Source: Brachionus plicatilis (Eukaryota; Rotifera; Eurotatoria; Ploima; Brachionidae). Taken from it: 64,000 bases of DNA. The first letter of the stretch is position 1. Every line of letters begins with the position of its first letter. The DNA lies in assembly GCA_010279815.1 (NCBI GenBank), contig QEOQ01000165.1, forward strand, positions 71,051-135,050, given 5' to 3'. Shown piece after piece: positions 1-11,764 of the stretch. The notes beneath the pieces were generated by a model that saw only the letters and a program-made list of their open reading frames with translations, did no database searches and was not told where the DNA came from. A program made the translations under genes and the position numbers.

Positions 1-81
1 AGTTATACTTGAATATGTTAGTCCTAAAAAGATAAAAATAGTTTTTTTTTTATTTCAGCTGAATTCAAAACATTTGATTAC

Positions 82-2696
82 CTTTGCTTTTGACCACAAT
101 GAAGCTTTCTGACATGGTTAAAGATCTTATGGTCCATGGAATTCCAAGACAGACTAAAATATCAAAGACATTGGAACCAATTGCATTAGATATGGCCATA
201 TCTCCTTGCCCATTTTTGGCCACCAACAAACTACTCAAAGCATCAGGTACACTCGCTCCAAATGCAATTAGTGTAATTCCCATAATTGTGTCCGGAATTG
301 AAAAAGTGTACCCGATCACAGTTATCATCCATACCATGATGTAAGAAAACAAAGACAACCATATCAATGACATTACGAATGTAATGAGGAAATATTTTTG
401 GCAACGCATTTTGCGACAATCGGGCACAGTTAAGTAAAGTATGGAAAAAAGAGGCCAGCAAATGTAAAATTTTGTTCTTTCAGTAAAGCTCAACTCTGGA
501 CCTGGCCAATTGAATGGAGTAAAACTTTCAATTGTTTCATTTAAATCAATAAAATGATCATTGTCGTCTTTCTGACTTTGAGTTTCAAAATTTTCTAGCA
601 TCGTACTACTGGTTGGAAGCCTATTTATTTCAGTGGTAAGTGAATTTTTCATTGTTGTGTAGCCATTTTGTTCTAATTGATCGCTAATTCCGGCTTTAGA
701 GTAAATCCAAAGTTTAATATCTGAGTCAAATATTAGAGCCATGATGTAAAACAAGTACATTAGTAACAAAATAAAGCCTTCGTACCAGTAAACACGCTCA
801 TCCATGATTATCAAAATCATGGCTAGAATTGACAAGAGATAGAAGCATGAATCTCTAATTATTGGATAACAACTGAGTCCAATTATCTTTAAAAGTAAAT
901 TAAAATTTTTTTTAATTAAAAAAACAAAATTTTGAAGAATTAATCTGTGAAAACTTTGAAGATTTTGAAATTTTATAAATGTAAAAGATTTCCTCTAATA
1001 GCTATCAAATATCTAATAATAAATTAAATATCATTGTGATTCTTTTTAGTAAGCTTGCTGCCTACATACAGATTTTATTATGTCATTCTATGAGCTGAGG
1101 AAAAATCGAATATTATTTTAAGTTTTGAAACTCAATTTTTTATTAAATATTGTTACCTATTGTTATATTTTTTCAAATTAAGTCAAATAACTTGTCATTA
1201 AATATTTTTTTTTAAGTCATTTGGCTTGACAAAATAGAATCTTTTTTAAAAATTAGACTATTAAGACTTTCTATCTTACAATAAAATTATTCTTAACTTT
1301 AAATATACAATTTTAAATTTTAAATTCAAGTCTAATGACTTGAAATGACTTTGACTTTATGACTTTTGAACAATTCTGATTAATAATTGCATTAAAATTT
1401 TTGTTTTGAAAAATTTCGAATAAAACTTAATTACAATATGGTAAAAAATCTTAGTGAAAAAAAGGGAATGACCATTATAACACTAATTTTATAAGTTTGC
1501 TTGAATCGATTAATATTTCTATTTTTCAAATTTTTAAATAAAAAAATTCTTAACAAAAATATTCATCACAGTTGAACGCAATTTTGCAATTTTTATTTAG
1601 ATTTTTTTTCTTTTTAAAATTTTTCAAAAAATAGAAATAAATAAATTCTGTAAGTTTGTAATGGATTGTATAACACCAATAATTTCTTTATAGCCAGCCT
1701 AACCTAAAGGAGGTAAATCATTTAAATCTTCATACAGTTCTATACTCAAAATTCGGATTTAAGCACCTGGTCGATGATATTAAGTTTCTATAACTTGGGA
1801 TCGATGAAACGTAGCTCTGGAGACAAACACAAAATCAAAATTTTGGGTTTTGAGTCCAGTCTATTTCTAGAGGTTTACGGTAATATATTTCGAAATTTTC
1901 ATAAATTTATAAAACTTTTAAAATATCATTTTAAAAATAAATTCTAATTTCAAATGAAAATTTAAGATCGAAAATTTTTAATAATCCTACAATCTTAGTT
2001 CCTCCTGAGCTGAACATATTTTTATTGAAACCAAAGCACCAAAACATGAAAACTACTAGACTTATCCAATCTTTTTTAATGTTTATATTTCTAAAAAATT
2101 ACCATTCCACTAAGTAAAGAAACTATGCTAATCACAAACATGATATTAAATACAGCGCTGCCAACCACAGTTCCAATACCAATATCTGCATCCTAAATAA
2201 TTTAAAAAATTAACGAAACAAAAAATTTGATTTAAAAATACTTTAGCAAAAAAAAGAGAAATTACTGTAGCAGCTAGTTCGGGTGCTGAACTTCCAGCTG
2301 CCATGAACGTAGCGCTAAAGAATAAATTTAAAATAAATTTTAATTAAATTTAAAAATAAAAATTTCTTTTTACCCAGCAATATCTTCTTTAATTCCAAAA
2401 ACTTTGCATATTGATTCTAAAGATGGAACAAAGTATTCGTCACACACGATCGCCAGTGCGATAAACATGTACATTCCAATCAGAAGGTAGAAAATAACAG
2501 CACCATTTAGTCTGTCATTCTGGTTGAAAAATGTTTTCGGAAATTGTTCGATATCTGGCTCAACACAATTAAATCTACTCGACTGGACATGGCTGGTTGT
2601 TGCTGGTGGTTGTGATAGCTTGGTAAATAATGGCTCAATGCAAATAATTGCCAATAATATCCATATATTTTTCAGAACTTGGACTATTTTGCTCAT
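82..2696 (-). CDS. K+-dependent Na+/Ca2+ exchanger (NCKX, SLC24 family), 3' end off window
   Basis: Plasma-membrane antiporter that exports Ca2+ (with K+) in exchange for Na+. Four exons join in frame on the minus strand: 2374-2696, 2242-2314, 2103-2192 and 82-886, all with GT-AG introns of 59, 49 and 1216 bp. Exon 1 starts MSKIVQVLKNIWILLA, a signal-like hydrophobic stretch; an upstream in-frame ATG at 2732 would add 12 residues. The alpha-1 repeat spans exons 1-3 (CDEYFVPSLE, ATFMAAGSSAPEL, DADIGIGTVVGSAVFN). The alpha-2 repeat is in exon 4 (GITLIAFGASVPDALSS, then AISNAIGSNVFDIL). Between them lies a short, acidic cytosolic loop (KDDNDHFIDLNE). About 430 residues are visible. Exon 4 ends in phase 1 at a donor (81/80), so the last membrane segments of this family lie beyond position 1. 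Family identity is firm; the paralogue (NCKX1-5) is not resolved. Confidence 0.93.
1195..1378. repeat. diverged AAGTC-rich fragment, hAT-MITE-like end, inside NCKX intron 3
   Basis: The right side reads GACTTTTGAACAATTCTG, close to the right end of the intact hAT-type elements at 17163-17463 and 45947-46606 (GACTTTTAAACAACTCTG). No matching left end or target-site duplication is visible, so this is probably an old truncated copy within the 1.2-kb intron. Confidence 0.3.
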
Positions 2697-2732
2697 GTTT
2701 AAATAAATAAATTTAATAATCTTTTTCTTCAA

Positions 2733-3561
2733 ACATTTTACAAATGAACGATCAAATGAGATAATGATCAGTTAATTTCAACTGAACTATTTTTAAAAGC
2801 AAATATATCTAATTTTAAAAAAAAATCATGCTTTAGACTAGATAAAATGAAATGAAAATCAAAAAATTTTTTATTTAACTAAAAATATATACTTAAGCAA
2901 AATCAATAAATTTAATTAATGTCGATAGCTTGATCGGAAGGTTGTGATTAGCTTTACATAAAATCTGACATTTTTAGCGGCAATGCAAATTAACAAAACC
3001 CCGTGCTGTTACGTGATCAACCAATATTGTTTACTCTAATAGAATCTAATAAATTTTTTTAGATTTTCTTAAATTGCATGATCAAAAATTTTACTCCTTT
3101 GATTTAATAAAGCTTATTTTTTGTCACTTGTATAAAAGAAATGATTTGAAAAAAATTTTCTCTTGATTTTTGATATTTAGTTGAAAAAAATATTAATAAT
3201 TTTTTCCTGGTTTATTTTGATGTTTATCATATAAATATAAAGACAAAAATTAAATTAAAGTAATAGAGAATTTGTTGACGGCTCGATTAGAAGCCATCAA
3301 AAATCCTAGTAAGCTTAACTTAAATAAAAATAATTTTGATGGTATTGATTTTGACACAATGAGCATATCAAAAGTTTTCTCTGAAAATTTAATAATTTAG
3401 TTTACTTACCTAAGTAGTTCCGTCAATTACAATAAATTATGATTTTTTTTCATCGAAAATCGTTGCTAGACTCTTATTTTTAGTCATTTTTTTTTAATTA
3501 TTCATAGATTCTCAACAAAAATTTCAATATTTAGTTAAAATTCGTAAGTTAAGGGGTTGTG
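2733..3561. other. AT-rich region upstream of NCKX
   Basis: No open frame with coding character. It would hold the NCKX promoter and 5' UTR, but I see no recognisable element beyond poly-A/T runs. Confidence 0.4.
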
Positions 3562-4411
3562 AAATTCAAATACAAATTGAACCAAAATTCCTCCTTTTTT
3601 GATGAAATAAAATTAAAGTTAATAAAAAATACTTAAAAGGATAATGCAACATACTTTTTTGAACCTTTTTTATCTAAAATAATTTTTCTCACGACAAAAA
3701 TAAAACATCAATAAGATTTAAATTGATTATTGGGGTCTAAGCAGTTATATTATCAGCTGATAGCATATTTTGTTATCAAACTGGTCACCTCCGGTTTTGT
3801 TATCATGCGTAAAACAAAAATTTTATCAAGGAAAAATGTAATCAAATATGATAACATTTTATTTTAAATGATAACATAGAGTTTAATAAATTTTAAAACA
3901 TTTGAAATAGTAAATTTGACTTAACACTTAAATACTTTTAACTAGAAAAAAAAAACTAGAATGACAGAAATCCAACACCATGTCCTGATTGTGCGAAATA
4001 TATGGAAGGTCCTCGTGGCATAAATTGTATGTGTCCGGCACTCATAAAAAAACTAGATTCATTTTTATGAAATTTTTTTATAATAATTTTTACAATGATA
4101 ACTAAATTTTTAAAATGTTATTTTTAAAAGTTTTTTGATAACATTATTCCTTGATAGCATTATCCGCATATTAACAAAACCGGAGGTGACCAGTTTGATA
4201 ACAAAATATGTTATCAGCTGATAACATAATCGGGTAGACCCGATTATTGACTTGATTTACTAAAAAAAGAAAATAAAAATTTTATTTTGGGGAATAAAGG
4301 TGCAGTAAAATATGTTGCATTATGTTGCAGTATTTTTTAAAGCATTAAATATTAACTTTAATTTTAATTCATCAAAAAAGGAAGAATTTTTGTTCAATAT
4401 GTATTTGAATT
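3562..4411. repeat. old palindromic element split by a Merlin-type MITE
   Basis: Arms at about 3562-3660 and 4305-4411 are imperfect inverted repeats of each other: ATTCAAATACAAATTGAAC on the left matches the reverse complement of GTTCAATATGTATTTGAAT on the right, and both carry AATTAAAGTTAAT and ATGCAACATA. The 509-bp element at 3733-4241 sits between them, so an older palindromic (foldback) element was interrupted by a younger one. Confidence 0.55.
3733..4241. mobile_element. non-autonomous Merlin-type MITE, copy 1 (8-bp TSD)
   Basis: Bounded by the 8-bp direct repeat GATTATTG (3725-3732 and 4242-4249). Ends are GGGTCT and AGACCC. Inside are long inverted arms with repeated GTTATCA motifs and a shared block ACTGGTCACCTCCGGTTTTG. 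The interior encodes a scrap on the plus strand (about 3960-4060) reading NPTPCPDCAKYMEG then INCMCPAL, related to the 3' coding part of the larger element at 48864-50907. The Merlin assignment rests on that relationship plus the 8-bp duplication and GGG ends; it is inference. Confidence 0.8.
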
Positions 4412-5690
4412 TAATAATACGTTATAGTAAAGTTCTTTTAAATTGAGGTAAATTTTAAAATAGCTTTTGTGAAAGAAATGAATCATTTAAAAAAAAAATT
4501 GACAATTTTTATAAATAATATCTGCAAAATATCTGCAAACCGGTGCTAAATTATTGCCTATTCGATTTGAATACATTTTAATGATGTGTTAAATGCAAAT
4601 AATTTCAGAGGTTTTGAATTTTTTTTACAATTAAGCAAAATTTAAAGGAACTTTATTCCATCTCAAAATAAGGCATATTTTTCCATTCTATTAGTTTCTA
4701 TACAAATTTTGAATTAAAAAACAAATAAATAGTTAGAATAAGAATTTTGATTTATTTAAAAATAATTAAAAAAAATTTAAATTTAAATTGTTTCTTTTTG
4801 ACAGGATTTAATCACTTGATGATTTTGCCATTGGATTATAAAAAAATATAAAAAATTTAATATAAAAAATTCAAAATAAAAAATTCTATGCGACCTATTG
4901 TTAAATAAAATTGAAAAAAATGGCATCTTTTCTTCTTTTTCCTGACGAAAATTCAAATTAAACTCGGCATTGTGAATTTTCATACAAAAATTACAATACA
5001 AAAAGTAAAAAAGGTTATAACTTTTGTTCTAACGGTTCAAAACATGTTCTGCAAATGTCGGGTCCCTAGTTTATTCTATTTTCACATATTCTAGAATTGA
5101 AGAGTGATTAAGCGAGATATTTAAATTAAAATAATTTTTTTAAAAAACGCTTTGTAAATGAAAAATTTGTATGAACTAAAGGTTGAGTCATAATGTTTTT
5201 GACAAACTTCAAAGTTATTTTTTTCACTTTTTGTTCATTAGAAATGCTCAAAAAACCGTTAAAAAAGCCTATTTGTGAGAATTCCAAAAATTCGTAAAAA
5301 GTGGTTTTTTATCGATTGCTTTCGATAGGAATATCCGATTTTCATTAAATTTTGCACAAATGTAAATTGAATTTAAAAAAAATGTGTCCTGCTAATATTA
5401 AGCAGATTCGAGGTTTAATGGGACCTCTAGGACAAAATTTTTAGTAAAAAAGTATTTAGAGGTCAGGTTGAAAATTCTTTATAAAAGTAAGTGAAAAAGG
5501 ATTGTTTAATGATTTTTATAAAGATAAAAGGACGAGATTTCTTAATCTACCTTGGTCATAAAGATTCCGTACTTTATTTTTGAGAAAATTAAAACTCAAC
5601 TTTTGAAAAACAAATTTTTTATGGCGATTTTTACTGTTCGCTAATTCAACTACGCTAACTCTTTTAATAAGGTTGAAACAGATTTACTTT
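4412..5690. other. AT-rich intergenic stretch
   Basis: No recognisable gene. A slightly less AT-rich block at 5020-5700 contains no consistent frame; it may be a very old repeat, but I cannot name it. Confidence 0.35.
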
Positions 5691-5693
5691 TTT

Positions 5694-6250
5694 GAGGTCT
5701 TACGGAGAATGTGAACAGAAGTTCACCTAAAAATGTGACCATGAGTATCGTGTCTAAAATGTGAACTTTATGTTCACCAAATTTCTGTTCACAAATTTTG
5801 TGACCAAAGTAAATTTAAGAAAAAAATATTTAATTTTTCGTGAACCAAATTTTTTTTATGTGAACATTAATTTAAATGTTAATTTTGATATAAAAAAATA
5901 AAATAAATTGTCAAAAATTATTTTTTAATTTATATGTTTTTTTGCTATATGCAATTTTACTCCTTAAATATTTTTCATTAATTATCCACAAATCTCACAT
6001 GGCACAGGATTAGCATGTTTGCTGAGTGCTTTTTTTACTACATTCAAAGTCTCTTGTGAAGTTGGTATTGCAGTCATAGCTTTTTCACGATAATTTACAG
6101 CTTTTTCTGCAGCACTTAGATTTAAGACACTTAAATTCTTGACTCAGCATCGCTATCCTGGTCATTTTGTTTCAAATCATTTGATTTTGATTTAACCAAA
6201 GTAAACGTATCAGTCTTATCGTCTTCACTCTTCACTTTTTAGCTTAATAA
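5694..6250 (-). mobile_element. decayed Merlin-like element with 3' zinc-knuckle coding remnant
   Basis: The left edge (from GGTCTTACGG) is rich in GTGAAC/GTTCAC and GTGACC motifs, like the ends of the element at 48864-50907. On the minus strand 6148-5982 is open and ends with VVKKALSKHANPVPCEICG then stop. This aligns with AVKKVLSKLKNPIACLECGK at 50529-50624 (shared K-K-x-L-S-K, N-P, C-x2-C). A second frame (about 6235-6150; EDDKTDTFTLVKSK) lies upstream and needs one frameshift. The right end is not found, so the copy is truncated. Confidence 0.5.
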
Positions 6251-6319
6251 AAAAAAAATAGTTGCAAATTTCAAAATTCATAACAAAGTAAAGATTTTTA
6301 ATTTTGTCTAAATTTTAAA

Positions 6320-6451
6320 ATGGCTTAACCCAACGCATTAAGACAACTTGTTGCTCAGAATTTTAAAAATGGGAAATCGATAAAGGATATCATAGAAATT
6401 CCTAAAAGTGAAGCTTCGCGTAGTTCGGTCAATCATTGGATTAAACATTAA
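6320..6451 (+). pseudogene. Tc1/mariner-like transposase N-terminal HTH remnant
   Basis: A short frame reads RQLVAQNFKNGKSIKDII followed by SEASRSSVNHWIKH, the pattern of the N-terminal helix-turn-helix of Tc1-like transposases. There is a stop at the third codon (TAA after ATG GCT), and no DDE domain follows. It is a fragment in the gap between two larger elements. Confidence 0.4.
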
Positions 6452-7106
6452 AAATGTTTTGTTCAAATTCCCATTTCAAAACAACAGGTCAAAGAATAAT
6501 AAAAACCTCAAGAAAGAATAACGAGAAAGGTAAACGATTAGTATCTTGATATTTTGCACGTTTTGTTGTTAGATTTTTCAGAATTTTCCAGCGTTCACTT
6601 GTTCGAATTTGTAAATTACTCAACTTGGAAGTATGTTTAAATTGTCTTTTTAAGTACTTTATAAAATTTTGATTTTTATTAGCCTTATAGGTGTTCTATA
6701 CTAAGTATAAATTTATGAAATCTATGGATTAATGAAATATATAAATTAATAAAATGTATATGCAAAGTTAGAATTTTTTGTTATTTTAATATTATTGATT
6801 ATTTGTATAAAAAAATCTATAAATTGTATAAGTTTTATTGAAACAAAAACAATATTTTTTAACAAATTATATGAAAATTAAATTTAATCATTATTGTTTT
6901 GACAAATACTCGATTGATATTTTAAATGGCAATGTGAATTGCAGTTTAAGCCAGCCTTATAACATTTGCATCTTTTATTTGAACATTTACCACTACAATC
7001 ACAACTTATTTCAATATCTTTAACATCTTGACTTCTCTTGTTTATCTTATTAGCAACTGTACGCAAAGCAATTGTTATTTGATCGATATCAATATTCAAT
7101 GGTCCA

Positions 7107-7962
7107 GGTTATCCCTAAAACACGGACCCGGACTCCGGAAAACGGACTCGCGGATCCGGACTTTTCGAGCCTAAAACACGGACCCGGACGTGGGAAAAAA
7201 CTGTTTTACTAAAATACGGACCAGGACGTGGGAAAAAAATGAATTACTAAAATACGGACTCCGGATTATTTTAAAGACTAAAACACGGACTCCGGAATCC
7301 TAGTAATAATTTTAAACAAAAAAAGTATTTAAAAAACTGCATGCAAAAAAATTAAATTATGAAAAAAAAACTGCATGCAAAAGACAAATTGAAAAATAGA
7401 ATTTAGAATTTTATTTAAAAAAATAAATATTAAGCACTTTCAAATACATAATGGAAAATAATTTAAGTTCGAATAGTGAGCCTAATGAGTAAGATACAAA
7501 TTAAAAATATTTCGATTTTATCAATTAAGTATTCTAATAGTTTTAGGAACAATAATTTGTGGTGTTGTAAATATAGATTTTAATACTTATAAGAATTGTT
7601 TTACTGAAGATGGTTTTAAGGCGTTAGTTGCTGTTTTAAATGCTAAAAAACAATCAATAGGTTCAAAGAGAGAAAAGAAAAATTTGTCAAAATTTTACAA
7701 TTTATTTTTATATAATGAATTGCCGTTTGCCGTTAAATTTTCGTTTTTTGTGATAAACACTAAATTCTATAATAAAATTTTGTGTCATTTTTAAATCATT
7801 CATTTTTAATAAATTTTGTCCGGAGTCCGGATATTAGAATCTGAAAGTCCGGGTCCGTGTTTTAGCAAATTTTTCAAAGGTTCGGGTCGGTGCTTTAGGC
7901 TCGAAAAGTCCGGGTCCGTGAGTCCGTTTTCCGGAGTCCGGGTCCGTGTTTTAGGGATAACC
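7107..7962. mobile_element. MULE-like MITE with 9-bp TSD
   Basis: Precisely bounded: 9-bp duplication AATGGTCCA at 7098-7106 and 7963-7971. Terminal inverted repeats begin GGTTATCCCTAAAACACGG and are about 80 bp or more, with repeated CGGACCCGGAC/GTCCGGGTCCG motifs. They are strikingly GC-rich against the surroundings. The 9-bp duplication and long TIRs suggest a Mutator-like element; no transposase is visible. It inserted into the already coding C-terminal part of the integrase pseudogene on either side. Confidence 0.85.
7546..7794 (+). other. 83-codon open frame inside the MULE-like MITE
   Basis: Open from GGA at 7546 to TAA at 7792-7794, starting just after a TTTTAG acceptor-like site; a short ATG-led frame with a GTAAG donor-like end lies about 55 bp upstream (from 7451). 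The two do not join cleanly in frame with the obvious sites. The product contains DFNTYKNCFTEDGFKALVAV and I do not recognise it. It could be captured sequence or chance. Confidence 0.2.
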
Positions 7963-9287
7963 AATGGTCCATGATAAAGCTCTAGATCACATTCTCTTAA
8001 ACAATCTTGCAAAATTCCGTGTTCAGTCGTGATTTCATAAAAGTCATTAGATTTACGTCGTATAATACCCGGAGTCTTGGAAGATCAGTTCCACCTCTAT
8101 CAATTCTTGGAATTCTAACACTTATTTTGTCTCCAACACTAAACTCTAGAGCACGTTTGTTTCTTTTTTAGTTATGCTTTTCTATCATTTTTGTTGCAGC
8201 TTTTTCTTGGTTTTGTTTTACACATGCTCTTAACAGCCTAGAACGAGTAATCCTAGAAACTGGTAGAATCGCTGATGGCTCGGCTAATTTCTCAGCTAAT
8301 GGTTCAGTTGGTTCACTCGGTTCAATAGTTAATGGTTCAGTTGGCTCTGTAATTAAGTCATTTTTATCAATATTTATTTTGCATTCATTGTTATCTTGTA
8401 TTAATAACTCAACAAATTTTTTATTATTTCCAAAATAAGGTTTCATATTGAACACAATTTCAAAAGGCATTTCTTTTGTAGCTAAAAAATAAAAAATTAA
8501 AAAACAGATTAATTGAATTTATCTGAACTTTCTTGAGTGTTTAAATTATACATTATTTTTGGGAATAATTTTACCCAGTTATTTGTATCAAAGTTATTTG
8601 TATCTGACTCATCATTCCAGCTATCATCCTTTCAAGGGTTCCATTTCCTTGTTCGACAAGACCTTGACTTTGTGGATGCCTAGGTCTACCATGAACTATT
8701 TTACAATTTCCATCCCATGATTCAATCAATGATAGTATCAAAACGTTTTTAAATTCTTTTCCATTATCACTTTGCCAAATATAAGGTAATCAAGAATAAG
8801 CAAAAACACGTCAACACCATTTACTACTTCCTCTGCACATTTATTGACTAAAGCCCACACAATGTGAAACTTTGTGAAATGATCCATTACATGAGCTAAC
8901 CATTTAAAAATTTTTTCATCAACTTCACATGGCTTATGTCTCATGTCAACTAAATTAATTTGAAATCTGGATAAAAAATCATCCGATCTAACGGTTTAAC
9001 ACGGTTTTGACCAACCTGAATTGATTTCAAATTACAAATAGGACAAAATTTGATAAATGTTGCAATTATTGTTCTAGGGATTCCATAATAACGATGTCCA
9101 ATATTGCTTTCTATTTTATTTATTCCAACATGTCCTCGTTGTACTGAGTGAAGTTGGTAAAGTATATCGAAAAAGTCGTCTACAACTGCAACAGGTAAAT
9201 TAACTTCTTTAATTTTGAAAGTTGTATTAGAAAATCATTTATTTTAAAAATATTTGAATGAATAAAATTTGAAGATTGACTCGACAT

Positions 9288-10141
9288 AATACAAAATACG
9301 AATTCAATCTTAAGATTACTAGGCACGAAACATTTCATATATCAGCAAGATGGGGTTAGGTAAATCTCACACATTAGACAAAACACTAAAATATTGCAGA
9401 GTTAATTTGTTTAAATGTACATTGATGTAAGACAATTGAGCATATCTTATCAACGAAAAATTTTTAGATCTGGGACACTGAGCTCAAATGATAGCAGGCA
9501 CGTTTTTGGCCGAGTAAAGTCCATGTATGCACAAGTCGATACTTATATAGTTTGACCTCTATTTTGTTAACCCTTATTTTGTGAAATCTTAATTTTGTGA
9601 AAAAAATCTACGTGACGCACAAAATCATAATACACACAAAATATGTTCGAATTTGTGAAATTTTTTTGGTTTACTCAGACGTTTCACAAAATTGAGGTCA
9701 TACTGTCCCAAATAAAATAAACAAGAAGAACAAGCTAACAAGTCTGTAAAATTACAGCCTTCTTTGATTATCCTTTCATATCTTTTATAACTTTGTATTT
9801 TGTCCAAAAATTTACGACTCACCCGTTAGCTTTTTTTATGTTCAAGATCGATTGACAATTTTGTAGTAAGGCTGATTCACCCTCTGAGCAAGACGATTGA
9901 TTCTTGTAGGTAACTTTGAGGCTGTATTGCTCAAGATTAATTGAACCGCTCGTAGCCCTAAAAGTGGCAAGCGCTTCTTTCTCACATTAACTGTATCTGC
10001 GCTTTACATCAATGAGTAGTAGAGATATGCAACACACATCGCTCGCTCGCTTCCTCACCTAGGTCGAGCTGGCTGATAGGAACAATGAGCAGCACACTAC
10101 TGTCTTCTGGCTCCGCCACTTTTATTTGAGATAAGTCTTTC
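9288..10141. other. intergenic, no gene seen
   Basis: Contains a somewhat GC-richer block (9880-10120, e.g. CGCTCGCTCGCTTCC) without a consistent reading frame, tRNA-like fold or recognised repeat. Confidence 0.35.
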
Positions 10142-10368
10142 TTGCAGATTTAAATATATTTTGATTTCTCCTGCAAACAATTCCATTAGAATACTAAAAA
10201 ACTGAATTATCAAGTGTCGATTTCAATTTTTTTTGTTTTTTTTTTCAAACATTGATTTAATTCAATGTATTTCTAAAACAAAATAGGTGACAAATATTTG
10301 AAAACATTATTTTAAAATAGGTTTTGATGGTTATTTGACTTAGAACTGTAATTCTGACCGGAAAATTT
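10142..10368 (-). repeat. LINE 3' end, left arm of a 5.1-kb inverted repeat
   Basis: About 228 bp that recur in inverted orientation at 15040-15266 with roughly 90% or better identity (outer end TTGCAGATTTAAATATATTT; inner end near CTAAGTCAAATAACC on the right copy). Read on the minus strand it follows directly on the LINE remnant at 10369-11215 and holds a stem-loop CATTGAATTAAATCAATG before an A-rich run, so it is that LINE's 3' UTR. Confidence 0.7.
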
Positions 10369-11215
10369 AGATTGTATTGTATTAGAGTCTGAGAACCAAT
10401 TGAATTGAATGGCTCGTTCTGTACCAAAATATCTCTTACTCAACTCAAAAAGCCGATTCGAGACTTTTTGTAATTTAAGTTTATAAGAATCTCGTGATGC
10501 ATGATGTTGGAGTAAGCATCATATGTTAATCTGTGGAAAGATCTGACTGCTGTATTCTAAATTGCTTGTAAAATGAATCCAAGCAAGAAAAAGAAAAGTC
10601 TAAAATTTATCATACTAAAAATACATAAAGGTTTCCTAACGTTTATCGATTAAGACCCCATTTTTTATTTGACAGTATATTAATTAGATTTAGCCTTGTA
10701 TTGCAGCGTTCTTTAATTTCGTAAACAAAGACATAAAAATTTAATTTATAATCGAATTTGATACCTAGAAACTCAATTTGATTTTGCCTTCTTTTCTATT
10801 TCCAAATATTTAAATGAATGAAATTGATGCTTTAAGCTATAAAGAAGGGCAAAATGTAATTTATTGTACATTTTTACATTTTTGAGAGAGGAAAAAAAAA
10901 ACTCAAAATCAAAAAATCTAGAAGAATTTTCTATCAAGAAAAGTAATAATAAATTCGCAATTAATTAAAAAGGATTTTCAAAAAATTATCATTGGTTTTT
11001 GCATTTAAATTTTTCTAAAACTCCTTTTTAAGTAATTTCGAATTTATTATTACTTTTCTTGAATCTAAATTTTTTTAGATTTTTTGATTTTGAGATTTTT
11101 TTTTCTTCTCTCAAAAATGTAAAAATGTAAAAATATAAAAATAAACAATAAATAACATTTTGCCATAAAGGAGTAAAAATGAAATCAAAATCTGGATAAT
11201 GATTAAAGAAATCAA
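10369..11215 (-). pseudogene. non-LTR retrotransposon RT C-terminal remnant, interrupted by a 317-bp MITE
   Basis: Minus-strand frames (with stops and shifts) give IEFLGIKFDYKLNFYVFVYE and IKERCNTRLNLINILS near 10800-10680, then LQAI-NTAVRSFHRLTYDAY and SNRLFELSKRYFGTERAIQF near 10570-10390. These are the thumb/C-terminal signatures of LINE reverse transcriptases. The part upstream of the MITE (11165-11215) is short. No endonuclease domain is present. Confidence 0.65.
10848..11164. mobile_element. 317-bp palindromic MITE, copy 1 (9-bp TSD)
   Basis: Ends GGCAAAATGTAATTTATTG and its inverse; nearly the whole element is two inverted arms (Repeat core AAGTAATAATAAATTCG on both arms) around a small loop. 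Flanked by ATAAAGAAG (10839-10847) and ATAAAGGAG (11165-11173), a 9-bp duplication with one mismatch. A second copy of exactly the same length is at 56160-56476. Confidence 0.85.
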
Positions 11216-11760
11216 AAAAAAAGAGACTGATCAAACAATTCAAAATAATTAAAAAATTGAAACTTTTAAAAAAATTTTTTTTTTAATTAAAAAAATTTAC
11301 CAAATTTTAAATTAATTTCGAATATTATTTTTGTTTACATAATTTAAGAAGTAAATATTGAAAAAAAAATTATCTTTTTTCTTTATAAATCCCAAATTAT
11401 TTCAATTTTTTAGACATTTTTTTTACACTAATTTACGTAAAATATTATTTGGTAAAGAAGAAAGTAAGACTAAAGACATTTTTCGCCCCCATACTTTCTG
11501 TTATGGAAGAGGACAAATTGTGGGTCATTTTGTAGAGAATTTAATCAGCTTTTAAACAAGCCTATTGGCTTCAAAAACAAAATATTTGGAACCCTTTCAT
11601 TTTGGGTCCCAAAAGTTCTTTAAAACATGCTGTTCGCAAATTTTTTGAAATAAAAATTACCACACAATGATAAAACATCATCTTTTTGTTTAATTTAAAT
11701 ATTTTATTCAAATACAATGTTTGTTTTATAATTAAAAAAAATTAATTATTTACAATTTGA
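11216..11760. other. AT-rich spacer
   Basis: Only poly-A/T-driven open frames; a less AT-rich piece at 11485-11630 is not recognised. Confidence 0.3.
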
Positions 11761-11764
11761 AAAT

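Larger units (their letters stand above)
6884..9287 (-). pseudogene. broken integrase-type transposon gene (Ginger/KRBA2-like), split by a MITE
   Basis: Reading down the minus strand, pieces of a DDE integrase follow one another with frameshifts and stops. The H2C2 zinc domain (QLHSVQRGHVGINKIE ... FCPICN) is at about 9190-9020. The core begins near 8950 (LVDMRHKPCEVDEK), then has the second acid (WQSDNGKEF, about 8775-8750) and the third (RHPQSQGLVEQGNG, about 8680-8640). After it come a linker rich in EPTEP repeats (8470-8168), a C-terminal beta domain (VGDKISVRIPRIDRGGTD, about 8140-8080) and a cysteine-rich tail (CDCSGKCSNKRCKCYKAG, 7000-6930). This order is typical of Ginger-type elements and related gypsy-derived integrases. 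The 856-bp MITE at 7107-7962 lies between the linker and the tail. No terminal repeats were found. Confidence 0.8.

Noticed and set aside
84..344. Plus-strand open frame across NCKX exon 4
   Set aside because: Antisense shadow of the alpha-2 repeat coding sequence.
4783..5001. 72-codon minus frame
   Set aside because: Phe/Asn/Lys-rich, explained by AT composition; no splice or family support.
9880..10120. GC-richer block as a tRNA or SINE head
   Set aside because: No A/B box spacing or cloverleaf could be traced.
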